From Trichuris trichiura (lineage: Eukaryota > Nematoda > Enoplea > Trichinellida > Trichuridae), in contig JBAJFE010000019.1 of the NCBI GenBank assembly GCA_037903355.1, forward strand, positions 186,001-250,000: DNA of 64,000 nt. The letters are read 5' to 3'. The position numbers were made by a program, and so were the translations under genes. Under the pieces are notes generated by a model, which ran no database searches, had not been told where the DNA came from, and saw only the letters and a program-made list of their open reading frames with translations. Position 1 is the stretch's first letter. Each line of letters opens with the position of its first letter. This document shows, piece after piece, positions 55,001 to 63,905 of the stretch.

Positions 55001-55874
55001 GTTCCGTAAAGCAAGCTGACTTATTTTTTGTGGTTACAAAACTTCAGTGCTCCAAAACATGCGGTGACTTTGGCGTACAAATGCGTATAGCTAACTGCGT
55101 TTGGCATAAGACTCATAAGCCTGCTGGAAATAGTTGCAGCAGTAGCCTAAGACCGACCATCAGTCGTCCCTGCGAAAAGCTGCAGCCGTGTCCGAACGAG
55201 AAAAGCCGTTACAAAATGGACTTTCTCAAAGGTTGGGGAAGATGAAGGCTTTCTGGCAGCAGTCAAACTCGATTCACGGGATGAGCATCACTTGTTGCAT
55301 GCCAACTTCACCTCTACACGCAAACTTTATTCTTTGCATCACTATCTTTCTTGCGCGCCCTATTTGCATTTCTCTGCTATACGCGTAAGTATTGACCAAA
55401 ACAAATAGTTCTCTGAAAATACAAAATAACTCTTATTCAATCACCGTTGCGCTGGTCAAGAATTGATGAACTGTATGTTCATTCTGCACGGTGAAAAAAG
55501 TTGATCTTTTCTTTCGGTCTCGCATGCTTGCGGTCGTGAAACAAGTTTTCACTTTCCAACTGCCTTGCTAGAAAGAACGACGAAAACTATAGGAAAGCAT
55601 CACCTTCTAGCATCTGCTCATTTAGTAGCAATCTTTTGCAAGCTCAATTTCAAACTTCTTTGCCAACCGACAAATATGAGCAATGCCAACTTTTCAGATT
55701 AACGTTCTACGTTTTTTAGACTTAAGAAACTGTACGGAATCGTCCAAATTTTGTCCCGTTGTAAAAATGCTCGATTTGTGCAACGTGAAGGACTACAAGC
55801 GAAGATGCTGCGTTTCGTGTTCCGAAAGTGCCGACGAAATCTACAAGTCAGTACGCAAGACAATGTCGCTATGA
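31016..55874 (+). CDS. madd-4: ADAMTS-like secreted matrix protein, punctin/MADD-4 type (TSP1, cysteine-rich, Ig, PLAC)
   Basis: Exons: 31016-31084, 33983-34141, 36884-37111, 45183-45333, 45383-45512, 49696-49912, 50590-50752, 50802-50901, 51647-51777, 51832-51993, 52051-52187, 52242-52451, 52941-53088, 53143-53358, 53742-54199, 54249-54404, 54598-54750, 54808-54993, 55048-55231, 55720-55874. Every junction is GT-AG and every phase agrees, giving 1170 residues. Order: signal peptide (1-28), TSP1, ADAMTS cysteine-rich domain (about 88-185), seven TSP1 repeats (about 190-668), Ig (about 698-780), a 100-residue charged linker, three TSP1 repeats (about 905-1115), PLAC (1124-1153). There is no metalloprotease, so it is an ADAMTSL protein rather than a protease; papilin is excluded by the lack of Kunitz domains. 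In C. elegans the Ig-plus-TSP1 ADAMTSL is MADD-4/punctin, secreted by motor neurons to cluster acetylcholine and GABA receptors and guide muscle arms. The symbol rests on domain order, not on a search. The 5' half has introns up to 8 kb; most 3' introns are 49-57 nt. Confidence 0.85.
34142..36883 (+). other. Intron 2 of the ADAMTS-like gene
   Basis: Donor AAG|GTAAAG and acceptor TTTCTTTAAGCAG bound it. It contains foldback copy 2 and nothing else recognisable. Confidence 0.7.
34626..34856. mobile_element. Foldback element copy 2 (short, nearly loopless)
   Basis: This is an inverted repeat centred near 34740 with the same arm sequence as copy 1 (TTACGGAAGTATTCCCG, then CCGGAGCTTTCGGGTCGACC). 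Outer ends are CTTGGTACGGGAGCGTATG on the left and its diverged complement CATACGGGAACCTTCTAAG on the right. The left arm has lost the CTTCAGCGG block while the right arm keeps it. It lies in intron 2 of the ADAMTS-like gene. Confidence 0.8.
36884..45333 (+). CDS. madd-4: Exons 3-4 of the ADAMTS-like gene: ADAMTS cysteine-rich domain
   Basis: Exon 36884-37111 closes the first TSP1 repeat (CDKPQLQNELC) and then gives the first part of the ADAMTS cysteine-rich module (NPCSPICKAP; DGKLCGADSNYVCVDGECL). Exon 45183-45333 completes it with EIGCDGIVNSGKRLDYCGVC followed by NGDGTTC, the signature of ADAMTS, ADAMTSL and papilin. The two exons are separated by an 8-kb intron and join in phase 0 at GECL|EIGCD, as in homologues. 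The spacer domain that normally follows is absent: a TSP1 repeat (YSECDVTCGAKG) begins about 15 residues later. Confidence 0.85.
39200..40080 (+). pseudogene. GC-richer, frame-broken coding-like segment inside an intron of the ADAMTS-like gene
   Basis: Base composition rises visibly over the flanking intron. Successive open blocks lie in different frames: 39200-39334 (MWVIRYGDFQELVERVFPGA; SSMLLRIAQQILL), 39334-39504 (SRYLQFVYAHLSREVPDMLS), about 39510-39675 (GEETFTGFASRFYEHSLLR; KEAPVDLDGLVKISYSY), 39681-39920, and about 40000-40074 (GEGLARTVAEVSYDHFLFPL). Frame changes and stops between blocks suggest a decayed, perhaps intronless, gene copy. The family is not recognised, and a spliced nested gene is the alternative. 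Confidence 0.3.
43016..43086. repeat. Compound (TA)n(GA)n microsatellite
   Basis: About 50 bp of TA/TG units pass directly into about 18 bp of GA units. It lies in the 8-kb intron between exons 3 and 4 of the ADAMTS-like gene. Confidence 0.9.
46038..46098 (+). CDS. Candidate alternative first exon with its own signal peptide, in the intron after exon 5
   Basis: ATG at 46038 gives MYRRWFATFIILLSFGASTC, a textbook signal peptide, then runs into a donor (TGCG|GTAAAAGG) leaving one base of a codon. It sits in the 4.2-kb intron 45513-49695 of the ADAMTS-like gene. C. elegans madd-4 makes a short isoform (MADD-4B) from an internal promoter, so an internal signal-peptide exon is expected in such a gene. 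Against it: exon 49696 needs phase 2, so a direct splice would shift frame; it would need a further linking exon or a splice to a phase-1 exon (50802, 51832, 53143). The frame is open upstream to an ATG at 45912. Confidence 0.3.
48148..48198 (+). mobile_element. Diverged remnant related to the foldback element arm, with hammerhead-like core
   Basis: The remnant contains CTGATGA, then a GGGTCAA/TTGACCC hairpin, then GAAAGCTCCAGGG, colinear with the CTGAAGA-hairpin-GAAAGCTCCGG block of the other copies but with different stem bases. No inverted arms are visible around it. It lies in the 4.2-kb intron 45513-49695 of the ADAMTS-like gene. Confidence 0.45.
51131..51165. repeat. AAT/ATT triplet inverted repeat
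   Basis: A run of AATAATAATAA is followed after a few bases by ATTATTATTATTATT, a low-complexity hairpin. It is in the intron between exons 8 and 9 of the ADAMTS-like gene. Confidence 0.8.
53143..54199 (+). CDS. madd-4: Exons 14-15 of the ADAMTS-like gene: immunoglobulin domain and charged linker
   Basis: The exons 53143-53358 and 53742-54199 encode one Ig-like domain split by a phase-1 intron: first Cys in LKIKCPA (residue 718), Trp in IKWLKNGE (730), and the closing DAGVYTCMF motif (760-766). An RRR triplet at residues 695-697 directly precedes the domain. After the Ig, about 110 residues rich in Lys, Gln, Glu, Ser and Thr, without Cys, form a probably unstructured linker before the last three TSP1 repeats. 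The last codon is GAA at 54197-54199; the following intron is only 49 nt. Confidence 0.85.
55720..55874 (+). CDS. madd-4: Last exon of the ADAMTS-like gene: PLAC domain and stop
   Basis: The exon starts after GTTTTTTAG and joins 55231 in phase 1 (FLK|DLRNC). It encodes NCTESSKFC, LDLCNV and RRCCVSC: six cysteines at residues 1124, 1131, 1140, 1149, 1150 and 1153 with the spacing of the PLAC (protease and lacunin) domain that ends ADAMTSL, papilin and lacunin proteins. The stop is TGA at 55872-55874. A possible polyadenylation signal AATAAA is at 56567-56572, rather distant at about 700 nt. Confidence 0.85.
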
Positions 55875-57257
55875 GGATGGTCCGAATATAGTCTCAATTT
55901 AACTAAACTTCACAAATTAGTTTCTTTTACACTACTTACTAGCATCGTCTAACAAGCTTTACATTTATTCTTCGCGTCGGTGATCAAGTTTTTTTTCTAT
56001 GCAAGTTGTGTATAGAAGTTCGCTTAGCCCGCAAGAGCAAAGAATCAATAGTCGATGCACTCATTGTTAATGCGTAGTTTGGCAATCAGTGGTGGTTTCG
56101 TCAAAACTTCGTTAATTCAACCCATTCCGTGCTGAAAGCTATGCTTGCTCGTTTAAGTGCGTTTATCGTTATAAATGTTATGGCATCATTTTTCGAAGAA
56201 CAAAATCATCACTAAAAGAATAACCACAATCGCCAAGTGACGTAGGAAATGACATCGGGATGTTAAGAAAATACCATTTGACATAAACAACTTCACATAA
56301 ACAGCTTTACACTATTTATATGCATATAGTTTCCAGTATTTATCTCGTTTAAAAGATAGAAGCATTATCCTAACGAACGTACGTTGTGAGTTCCTTAGCC
56401 GAGTAGCACTTGCTTATAAGTACTTAACCCCACAAAAATTATGTCCTGTAACCGAAATAGATTAAGCGATGGCCTTAGAAGTAAATCATTAATACTACAT
56501 TATCCGTGATTACGAACGGTAATGCCAAAAAGGGAATAACAGCAATACCTGACTTATCCGATGTTGAATAAAAAATTTGCAAACGTGTTAGAAAATTCGA
56601 ATTGCGTTTGCAGTTAATATGTTATTTACCGGATTAACATGAGGAGCTTTTATTAATCTTCGTATTAAGTCATCCGCTTTATATCAACCTACAGTAGGCG
56701 AAAGAAAATCAAGACATATTTTAAAAAACCAGAAAGTTGGTTGTTCACTTTTGCAAACAAAGATACTGTGTTCAAGTATACGCCAAGGACGTTCAATGCT
56801 TTGAAGCTTAGCTATTTGATCAATAAGGTTAGGCGAAAAATGCACCTTTTACGACAGCTACTTTCTCCAGTTCGAATAAAGCTACCTGTTAACAAAAGCA
56901 ATGCAAATAAGAATTTTTTCCGACATCAAGAGCTTTAATTTTATTGCGGTCCGATGGATTGCACGGATTGCTATTTTCCTACCCAATGTGGTCTCAATAT
57001 ACAGTGACTTACAATGGATGCTACTTGCGAAGAGACAACAACCATTCGAATGAAAATAACCGAAAATTATTCCTTCCTTTTGCAGTTTGCAATGCTTCAA
57101 TACCTTTTTAAACAGTTCTTTATTTTATGTTAATACTAGGTTGGCCGCCTACAGTCGCGCACTACGCCAACTATAGCAAAGAATTAAGCTAAAAATCTTG
57201 GTTTCTCGTTATAAAATAAAAAATACTTACGAAGTATACGAAGTTCGAAGAGCTATG
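55875..57257. other. 3' flank of the ADAMTS-like gene
   Basis: This is AT-rich sequence with no gene seen. It should hold the 3' UTR and polyadenylation site (AATAAA at 56567 as one candidate), converging with the tentative minus-strand gene ending at 57258. Confidence 0.5.
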
Positions 57258-60200
57258 CTAATGCGCTGTCCAGGCATTTGTTGGCGGATGCGCTAAATGG
57301 TTACGGTGATTGTCAGGTACGTATTTTCGCAAGTAGAGCATATTGTCTACAAAGTTTGACCATGCTTCATTGGCCTTCGCTGCTTCGCCACTTTCCAGTT
57401 TACTGATTTTCTTATGAACAAAACTTCTATCCTGAGGATGCAGCAAATTGATCCATGTTACAAATATGCCAGCTTCGGGTGGAACGAATGCTGCGACATC
57501 CACTATCATGTTGAGTTTCTTTTACGGAAATTTTGTCCCGTTGATAATATTTTTATTATTCCGGAGCTTTCGGGTTCTTCAGCGGTGTTGCAATGACCCG
57601 AAAGCTACGCTGAAGACGGGTAAAAGCTACGGAATAATTAAAAATATTATCAACGGGACAAAATTTCCGTAAAAGAAACTCAACATGAAGCTATACGGTC
57701 CCGTACCAAGAAGTTACATTTACAAGACATCCTCTATCATCAAAAAGCTTTCTTTGACTACTCCGTGATCTTCACTTGCTCTTGACTTCTCGTATTGGTT
57801 AGGACATTAACGCTGCTTGTTGCTCAATCTGTCCTTTTGGAAGATCAACCGCTCAGCATTTCTTGTGCGACAGGTGAACTGCTTTCAAAGGGCATTCCAA
57901 TTATGGCAAAGCCCCTAATATGAAGTATACGCTGAAAGTAGACGTGCTCATTTCAAAGTGGAATTTTGAATGAAATAATCACCTCAAAGACTAAGCACAT
58001 TGGCCGAAAGGGTTAAAGAGTTGAAGAAAATGAAAAAAGTCGCCCTCACCGAATGGCTTACTGCTCTGGGTACAAAGTGCTGCGACACCAAGTAGGCGAC
58101 GTTAAGTTCATCCTATTATGGCATCTGCTGGCTTACGAGAAGCAACATAATCAAAAATGAGCAAATGCACAGGGATTTGAGGAAGGAAGCGTCGTAATGG
58201 GTACTGCACGCATTACTACCACACGAGCAATTAAACAAGCTAGTATAGCTCGGAAAGGCTAGCGGTTCACTGGGTGCCCTAAATTCATGCGCAGACAAAC
58301 AGCTGCATCAGCAAAATAAACAATAAGCCTCTGTGCGTGATGAATAACCATGTAAAAGCAATGCAATGAAGGCGCTTATGCTGCAGATGGTTTTTCAAAT
58401 TCAACATTCCGCGAGGTAGCTTCCATGAGCAAATGGAACCAACTGTTTTTACGCCTCCATTGTCCGTTTACCATGGAAGTCCAACACTGCGCTTTTTTAT
58501 CCTTGCACCGTTGTCTTTCAGATGTACTTGAACGGCTTTAGCCGAAAATAAATAGATTTTACAGGAGCAGTTCAAAACCAGCAATCGTTATCTAACTGGC
58601 GATACTTATCTCGAAAAATCTCTCCATTGCTGAGCTGAATGGAGTTGTGAAACACTTTTCCACTGTTCGACCCTAAAGCGCGGTTTGAAAATGCGTTAAA
58701 AGCGTAAAAAGCTTTTGAATTTAGCTGCTTAATCATTTTCACAAATCTGTTGTGATCATCTGTTTCTTCGGACAGTTCATTGTTTTTTTCCGTTTCTCAA
58801 CTGAAAGTTTCTATGTCGTTACCAGCCAGCGGGCACATGACGAAAAAATAGTGCGACGTCTTACTTTTTGATAATAAATGCCGAATGATACTTTCAATTA
58901 GCAAGCTGCAATTCGGAAAATATCAGATTTCATTCTTACGTTTTCGCAAGCGGGTATAGCTATTCAAAATGTTCCGGCTGCTAATTTTTGTGATATCAGG
59001 TTAGTTTATTAGTCACTCATCTACGCGGCGGAAGCCAGAATCATCCTCCGCAATTCTGATTGCATTATCAAACCTGCGCATCAACTTCCCCGTGTGTACC
59101 GTGCACTGCTTAACACGTTGCAGAGGCGCCATTGGCTACCACCCGTTCAAATGGCGCTGGCAAGTGGTAAGCAAATTAAGTTAAACACGTTTTTATTAGT
59201 TTTACGCATCCGTAACGCTTCGCTTGGCAACTTTTATTTATTTTCGCTCTTCGCTGTTTTCATTGTACGTCACTTGTTTGAGATGAACCCATTATACGGT
59301 ATTCAACCGAAGGGTGAGTCAGAAACTTGCAAACAAAACCTAGTGTTACGCATGTGTTTGCTGTCAGCACGTTTCGGGTAGCTAGCTGTCCCTTCCCTAT
59401 TTCTATTTATTGCAAGTTCAGTTTCTCGCCACTACAATAATGCGGATATCGCATCAAAGGGAGTCGCAAAAATTTTTTAACTTCCAATGGGCATAGAAGT
59501 TTTTTCTTTGCTATACGATAATGCGTAAAGATGGCAACAACATTATTTTCAAAAAGTCCCTATAGGTTATTTAGTTTTCAAGTTCAGTTTCTCGCCACTG
59601 CTTGGGTTAACGGATCTCGCATGTCATCCTCAGTTACGTCGGTGTTTGCGCTTAGGCATAGAAGTTTTTTCTTTGCTATACGATAATGCGTAAAGATGGC
59701 AACAACATTATTTTCCAAAAAGTATGCGTAGGTTACCAAGTTTTCAGAACCCATCAAGTATGCTTGGGTCTTTTCTACGTCCTGTCATCCTCATTACGTC
59801 GGTGTTTGCGCTTAGTGTTAATACTTTTAACTGCTATGCGTCACATACTGTTTTCTAGCTTTCATGCTAATCGGCGGGAAACAATGATAAACCTTATTTC
59901 CATCTATTACTGCATTGCTACCTCTTAGACCATAGTTTCTCAACCTTTTTTGCCCCAGGGTCCCCTAGGCCATGTCATGGCCCACCGTTTATTGGGACAA
60001 TGTCCTGCTGCATTATCCTTCAGGGCTCCCAGGGTCCACAATGAGAAACACTGTCTTAGACGATGCCGCGCAATTACTGCCTGCGTATTTAGCTGCTTAA
60101 TAACTGCACTAGTGAATTTTATATATGCGCTCATTGTTTCTTCTTTCGGATGAGTCACACAATTTAAGTATTAACTTTTTTTAAGGCGATTTAGCCAAGC

Positions 60201-60885
60201 AACAAATAAGTTCGTATACGAATAAGGTATATACATATATATGTATATACAGCGTCAGCGGTATATTGCTGTGAATGTTTTGAGAAGTCATTAATCGAAG
60301 TTATAGGCCAACATGAACCTGATTAATCAATGCGCTTATTGCACAGCTGCTAGTTGATCCTTGTTTTGGCTCATGTATTCCTACGGTGATACTTTTTGAA
60401 TCTTCATACCATCATTCGCTAGTGACAGGCTAAGGTGCACTCTACAAACCTCGAAATTTAGCTAAATAATGTATTGTGAAGTTTTGATGACTGGCCAGGC
60501 TTTGTTAAATCTAACATGCAGACACTGAGGATGATAAGTTGCTAGAATCCTAACCAGCGCAAAGTCGGCGTAAAGCACTACACCAGTACATAAAAGTCCA
60601 TTGCCTTTGCACATTTCCTTATCAGCTGCGACTGATCGCCATATATGGTCTGCAAGTGTTTACGCATGTAAGTAGCGATGAATTTTGTCTTTAGGCATTT
60701 TATAAATTTGCGCTTATCTTACGGGAACAAAATATCCGTAAATTAATGATAAGTATGAGAGAAAAGTTGACTTCAAACGGAGAGGTATAGCTCCATTATT
60801 ATCTGACTGGTGGCTTCGAGGTGCCTCCAAACTTTTCCTATGGATTATCTTGCCTTCCTCCTGTACAAGGTCAAAATATTCGCCG
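57258..60885 (-). CDS. Tentative two-exon gene, unknown product
   Basis: Two minus-strand segments look coding. Exon 60885-60723 begins after an ATATAG acceptor (GEYFDLVQEEGKIIHRKSLE) and ends CCC|GTAAGA in phase 0. Exon 57431-57258 begins after CATCCTCAG in phase 0 (DRSFVHKKISKLESGEAAKA, then WSNFVDNMLYLRKYVPD) and ends at a stop. The joined sequence would be about 112 residues, mostly helical and without Cys. A minus-strand AATAAA lies near 57120. The start codon is not seen, and the intron holds a foldback element and a hAT MITE. It could be a gene, a pseudogene or chance; the matching phases are the main support. Confidence 0.3.
57507..57711. mobile_element. Foldback element copy with rearranged centre
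   Basis: Bases 57507-57560 (CATGTTGAGTTTCTTTTACG, then GGAAATTTTGTCCCGTTG) are the reverse complement of 57634-57687. The centre carries CCGGAGCTTTCGGGT and shuffled CTTCAGCGG and GACCCGAAAGCT blocks. The right end continues to CGGTCCCGTACCAAG, the same terminus as copies 1 and 2 in reverse. Confidence 0.7.
59413..59825. repeat. Minisatellite-like tandem repeat, period about 165 bp, two full and one partial unit
   Basis: Blocks recur in order: CAAGTTCAGTTTCTCGCCACT at 59413 and 59579; GCATAGAAGTTTTTTCTTTG at 59491 and 59656; GTCATCCTCA(G)TTACGTCGGTG at 59623 and 59784. The spacing is 161-166 bp. Units have diverged by substitutions and internal indels. The array ends about 100 bp before the hAT MITE. 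Confidence 0.75.
59931..60053. mobile_element. hAT-type MITE, 123 bp, with 8-bp target-site duplication
   Basis: Perfect 8-bp direct repeats TCTTAGAC flank the element (59923-59930 and 60054-60061). Its ends are CATAGTTTCTCAACC and the inverted ATGAGAAACACTG; the hAT/Charlie-type terminus is CAGTGTTTCTCAACC. An 8-bp duplication is the hAT signature. The interior is GC-rich (CCAGGGTCCCC, GGGCTCCCAGGGTCC) and non-coding. Confidence 0.8.
60225..60250. repeat. AT-rich perfect palindrome
   Basis: GTATATACATAT and its complement ATATGTATATAC meet without a spacer, giving a 24-bp palindrome able to extrude a cruciform. It sits just beyond the hAT MITE. Confidence 0.7.
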
Positions 60886-61004
60886 CTATATGAAGATGGG
60901 AGAGCGCAACCGATTAGTGAAACTTCCACACTTAATCAAAAAGGTAACAGCAGCATACAAGCCACCTTAACTTAAAAAGCCTTTCTAATTTTTCTATTGT
61001 GGAA

Positions 61005-61440
61005 GTGCAAAGCTTTATTACGGAATAGATTCCCGTTTAATGCGTGCTAACTCCGGAGATTTCTGGTCAACCGAGACCCGTCTTCAGCGGTTCTAAGTTA
61101 TGGATATAAATTGCGCGCCTGACTTCAGTCTTCTGTCGTTTCTATGGTTTAAAGCGGGTGTTTTAAAGTTCTCTGTTGGCGGTTTTTAATAAAATTGTGT
61201 CTGCCGGCTGTCTTCTTGTGTATTATATAGCTGGTGGTGTTGTTGGTGTCTGTTGATTGTCTTTGAATATTTTCTTCCATTGCTGATTCTTGTTTTTTGC
61301 CCATTGTTTGCGTGTTCCATAAGTGTCTGTTTCTTTTTGTTTGTATAGCATGTAATTTGTCCGTTTTCGCATTTGTTTCATGTGCGGTAATTATTTCTTC
61401 CTTCACTTGTTCCATGCGTTCTTGTATCACGTCACAATGG
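61005..61440. mobile_element. Foldback element, half copy with extended coding-like centre
   Basis: One arm only (61005-61185), starting TGCAAAGCTTTATTACGG and holding the CGAGACCCGTCTTCAGCGG block with a few mutations. It is followed by about 250 bp of interior absent from copy 1. On the minus strand 61430-61149 is open (MEQVKEEIITAHETNAKTDK ... NRQQRTLKHPL), matching the loop reading of copy 1 at both ends. The second arm is missing, so this copy shows what the interior of the longer element looks like. Confidence 0.7.
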
Positions 61441-62024
61441 TGGCTTTAATGTCACTGCCAGATAGACTGTTCCTACCTGTAAGTTCCAAGAATATTGTAA
61501 CGTGGGCATAGGGGCTCCTGGGGCTTTTCTTGCCAGCGCCGTTATGGCGAACTACCTTACATGTTCCAGAAATAATTTATGGCATTTAAGGTTATAGCAA
61601 AGTGCAAATTCTAACCAACTCATGTAAAGCGCTTGTTTGTAGGCAGACTTCAGTATACGCGCAGCAACGCTGCGGCCTTTTACACAATGAAGATCATCAC
61701 TGGCCGCAAGGTCGTGTGGACAGTAAAATTAGTTCACGTTTGATCCAGTTGAACCTGACATATGTTCTAAGAAGTGTTATCCCGCTCTTGCATTCAGACC
61801 AGCCCACAGAGCCTTGTTATAGCACTGTGCTTACAATAGGGCCATTTTTTATAAAATGACTAACATAGCAGACGCATTCCAGGTGTAGAGAGGCATTCAC
61901 ACACGCTAAAAGAATATAGTACTCCGCGTCGGAGTTCTACTAGCTTCTGTTGAATTTGCAAGAATAATGTCGCTGATGCAAGTAGCAATCTAAAAGTAGA
62001 ACAGTTGATATGTCGCATTTGCAG

Positions 62025-63905
62025 ACTGTTTGAGTACAGAAGAAGCAGATACGCAGATTTTACGTAGTCCTTTTGCCGAAAGCGGCAGTGAAAACGAGAT
62101 ACTACAATGGGAAGGAAAAGTGCGTCCAAGTAAGCAGAATTATTTTTTGGTACAAAATTTATTAAATGTTCTGCGCTCCTAACTGTAAGAGATTCCTTTG
62201 AGTTAACTGTATTGTTTAGTCCCTGTGAGGTTTTTCATTAATTCTTAATTTCTACGTACCATTGCCCGCGCTATCATTGCTCAGTCCTTATTACGTCTAA
62301 AGAAAAGGCCATACTTACTTGATGTTGCCTGCACTTCTGATCATTTGCCTTCAACAAATACTCACTAGCTTCTTGCTTTGTTAGCATAGAAACTTCTTTG
62401 CTTTAAGGCGGTTGTTTTCAGCCCGTACATCATCTTGCCCGGCGACCATTATCGATGCTGACGGCTTCAAAGTGCCATACCCGCCAAGTGAGCGGCAGTT
62501 TGGAAAAATAAGTTTGATCTTTCTTGTCTTCAGAAGAACGTTCCGATTCTTGTTCTCCCAGTCGGAATGGTCGACGGGGTCCCTACCGTCCTCGCAGCGC
62601 TTCTTTGCCGACTAAGATCATCAGATTGCCAGTTCAGACTACTCTTGGGTGTCTGAGCGCTTACTTGCCATTTTATGTGAATTAATCCATAGTGAGCTTG
62701 TAGGTCATTCAGCAACCGTCCAAAGCCACGCGACTATGCACCCTGTGCACCTGCCAAGATTCAAGAGGATTATAATCCTGAAGTGTTTCATTCCGAGGGA
62801 CCAACCAATAATGACGCACTGAACGACAATCTCAAATCAGAAATCTTCAGTAGGGACTTAATTATAAACGATGCATATCCTGGAAAGGTTATGCGTACGC
62901 TTATGTTGAAAAAGTCAACTGGACGCTTCAAAATCCTATGCCCACGTTCGCGGGTTACTGATTATTGGGTAACCGTTTTTAACGCTGTGCTTTTTGCGCT
63001 GCGCGGCATTGGTACTAAGCCGTTCGCACTTTAGGAGAACCGTTTGGTCAAGAACGCGCTACTGCCGGATACAAACGAGCTGCGAAAACGTTGCAAGCAA
63101 TTATCGGTGCATTCGGTGGTTGTAGGCGACTCGATGACTTTTCAACCACCTGCGGAGAAACCAACCGTCAGTGCGTCGAAAATTTGCTTCTTGCATTAAC
63201 GATTTCAAAAATCCCATATAATGTTATCTATTTTCCAAGCAGATGCTCCAAAGCAAGACTCGTTTGGAAGAATCTTCGCCAAATCGTTGGCGGTTAAATA
63301 CGACCTTTCAGATGAAGAGATTCAAAAGCTAGTGGAAGGTCGTAAAAGTAAGCTCCTGCCTCACACATTTAATGCTCAAAAACATAGCCATGATAATGCA
63401 GGAGGACCACGTTCCAACGTTACCACAGCTGCCATTAATAAACAGGGATCGGGATCCCGTCAGGCTGCAAAATGGATGACACCAGTTCAAAGTATTAACG
63501 TGAAAGACTGTGATCGGGATGGGGTACAGTATCGCTTTGATGAAAATGGTTTCGTGCTTACTGACTAGGAAAACAAAATAGGCATTAGTAGCTCTTCAGG
63601 CAATCAAATCGAAAGCCCAAGTTACCCCAATGTTAGAGCGAGTATGCAGCTCGACCATTCCGTACACCACCAAAGTTATGGCACAAGTATTCCAACAACT
63701 GTTGCAATGCCTTACAGCGGAATGTTGATTCAACGTGGGCTCTACAATACGGCCGGTTTGCAACCTTACGGTTCGGCGATGCCCCAAGCAGGCACGTGCA
63801 ACATCCGTGCACCGAACAGCGTAAATCCGTGCAATTTTACTGATGGGCCAAGAGAAGCAAACTCGGAAAATGCACCTGCTGGAGAAGCTTCGACCAGCCA
63901 AGGAG
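62025..63905 (+). CDS. Unrecognised multi-exon gene, partial at both ends
   Basis: Seven exons chain together with exact phases: 62025-62129, 62422-62487, 62534-62648, 62713-62887, 63035-63170, 63240-63548, 63600-63905. Introns are 46-148 nt except the first (292 nt), like the compact part of the ADAMTS-like gene. Readable pieces include EEADTQILRSPFAESGSENE, IIDADGFKVPYPP, an Arg/Ser stretch (SPSRNGRRGPYRPRSAS), a charged helical stretch (KYDLSDEEIQKLVEGRKSK), and a Tyr/Met/Pro/Ser-rich low-complexity part with no clear domain. No signal peptide or membrane segment is visible, so a cytoplasmic or nuclear protein is likely. The last donor (GGAG|GTAAG, phase 1) shows it continues past the window. 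The 5' end is not found; 59124-59166 has good splice sites and a compatible phase and may be an upstream exon. I do not recognise the family. Confidence 0.55.

Noticed and set aside
61860..62129. 89-codon minus-strand open frame
   Set aside because: It is the antisense shadow of the plus-strand exon 62025-62129, which has proper splice sites and phase.
62534..62648. Alternative frames of this exon (for example KNVPILVLPVGMVDGV)
   Set aside because: Only the ERSDSCSPSRNGRR frame keeps phase with both neighbouring exons.
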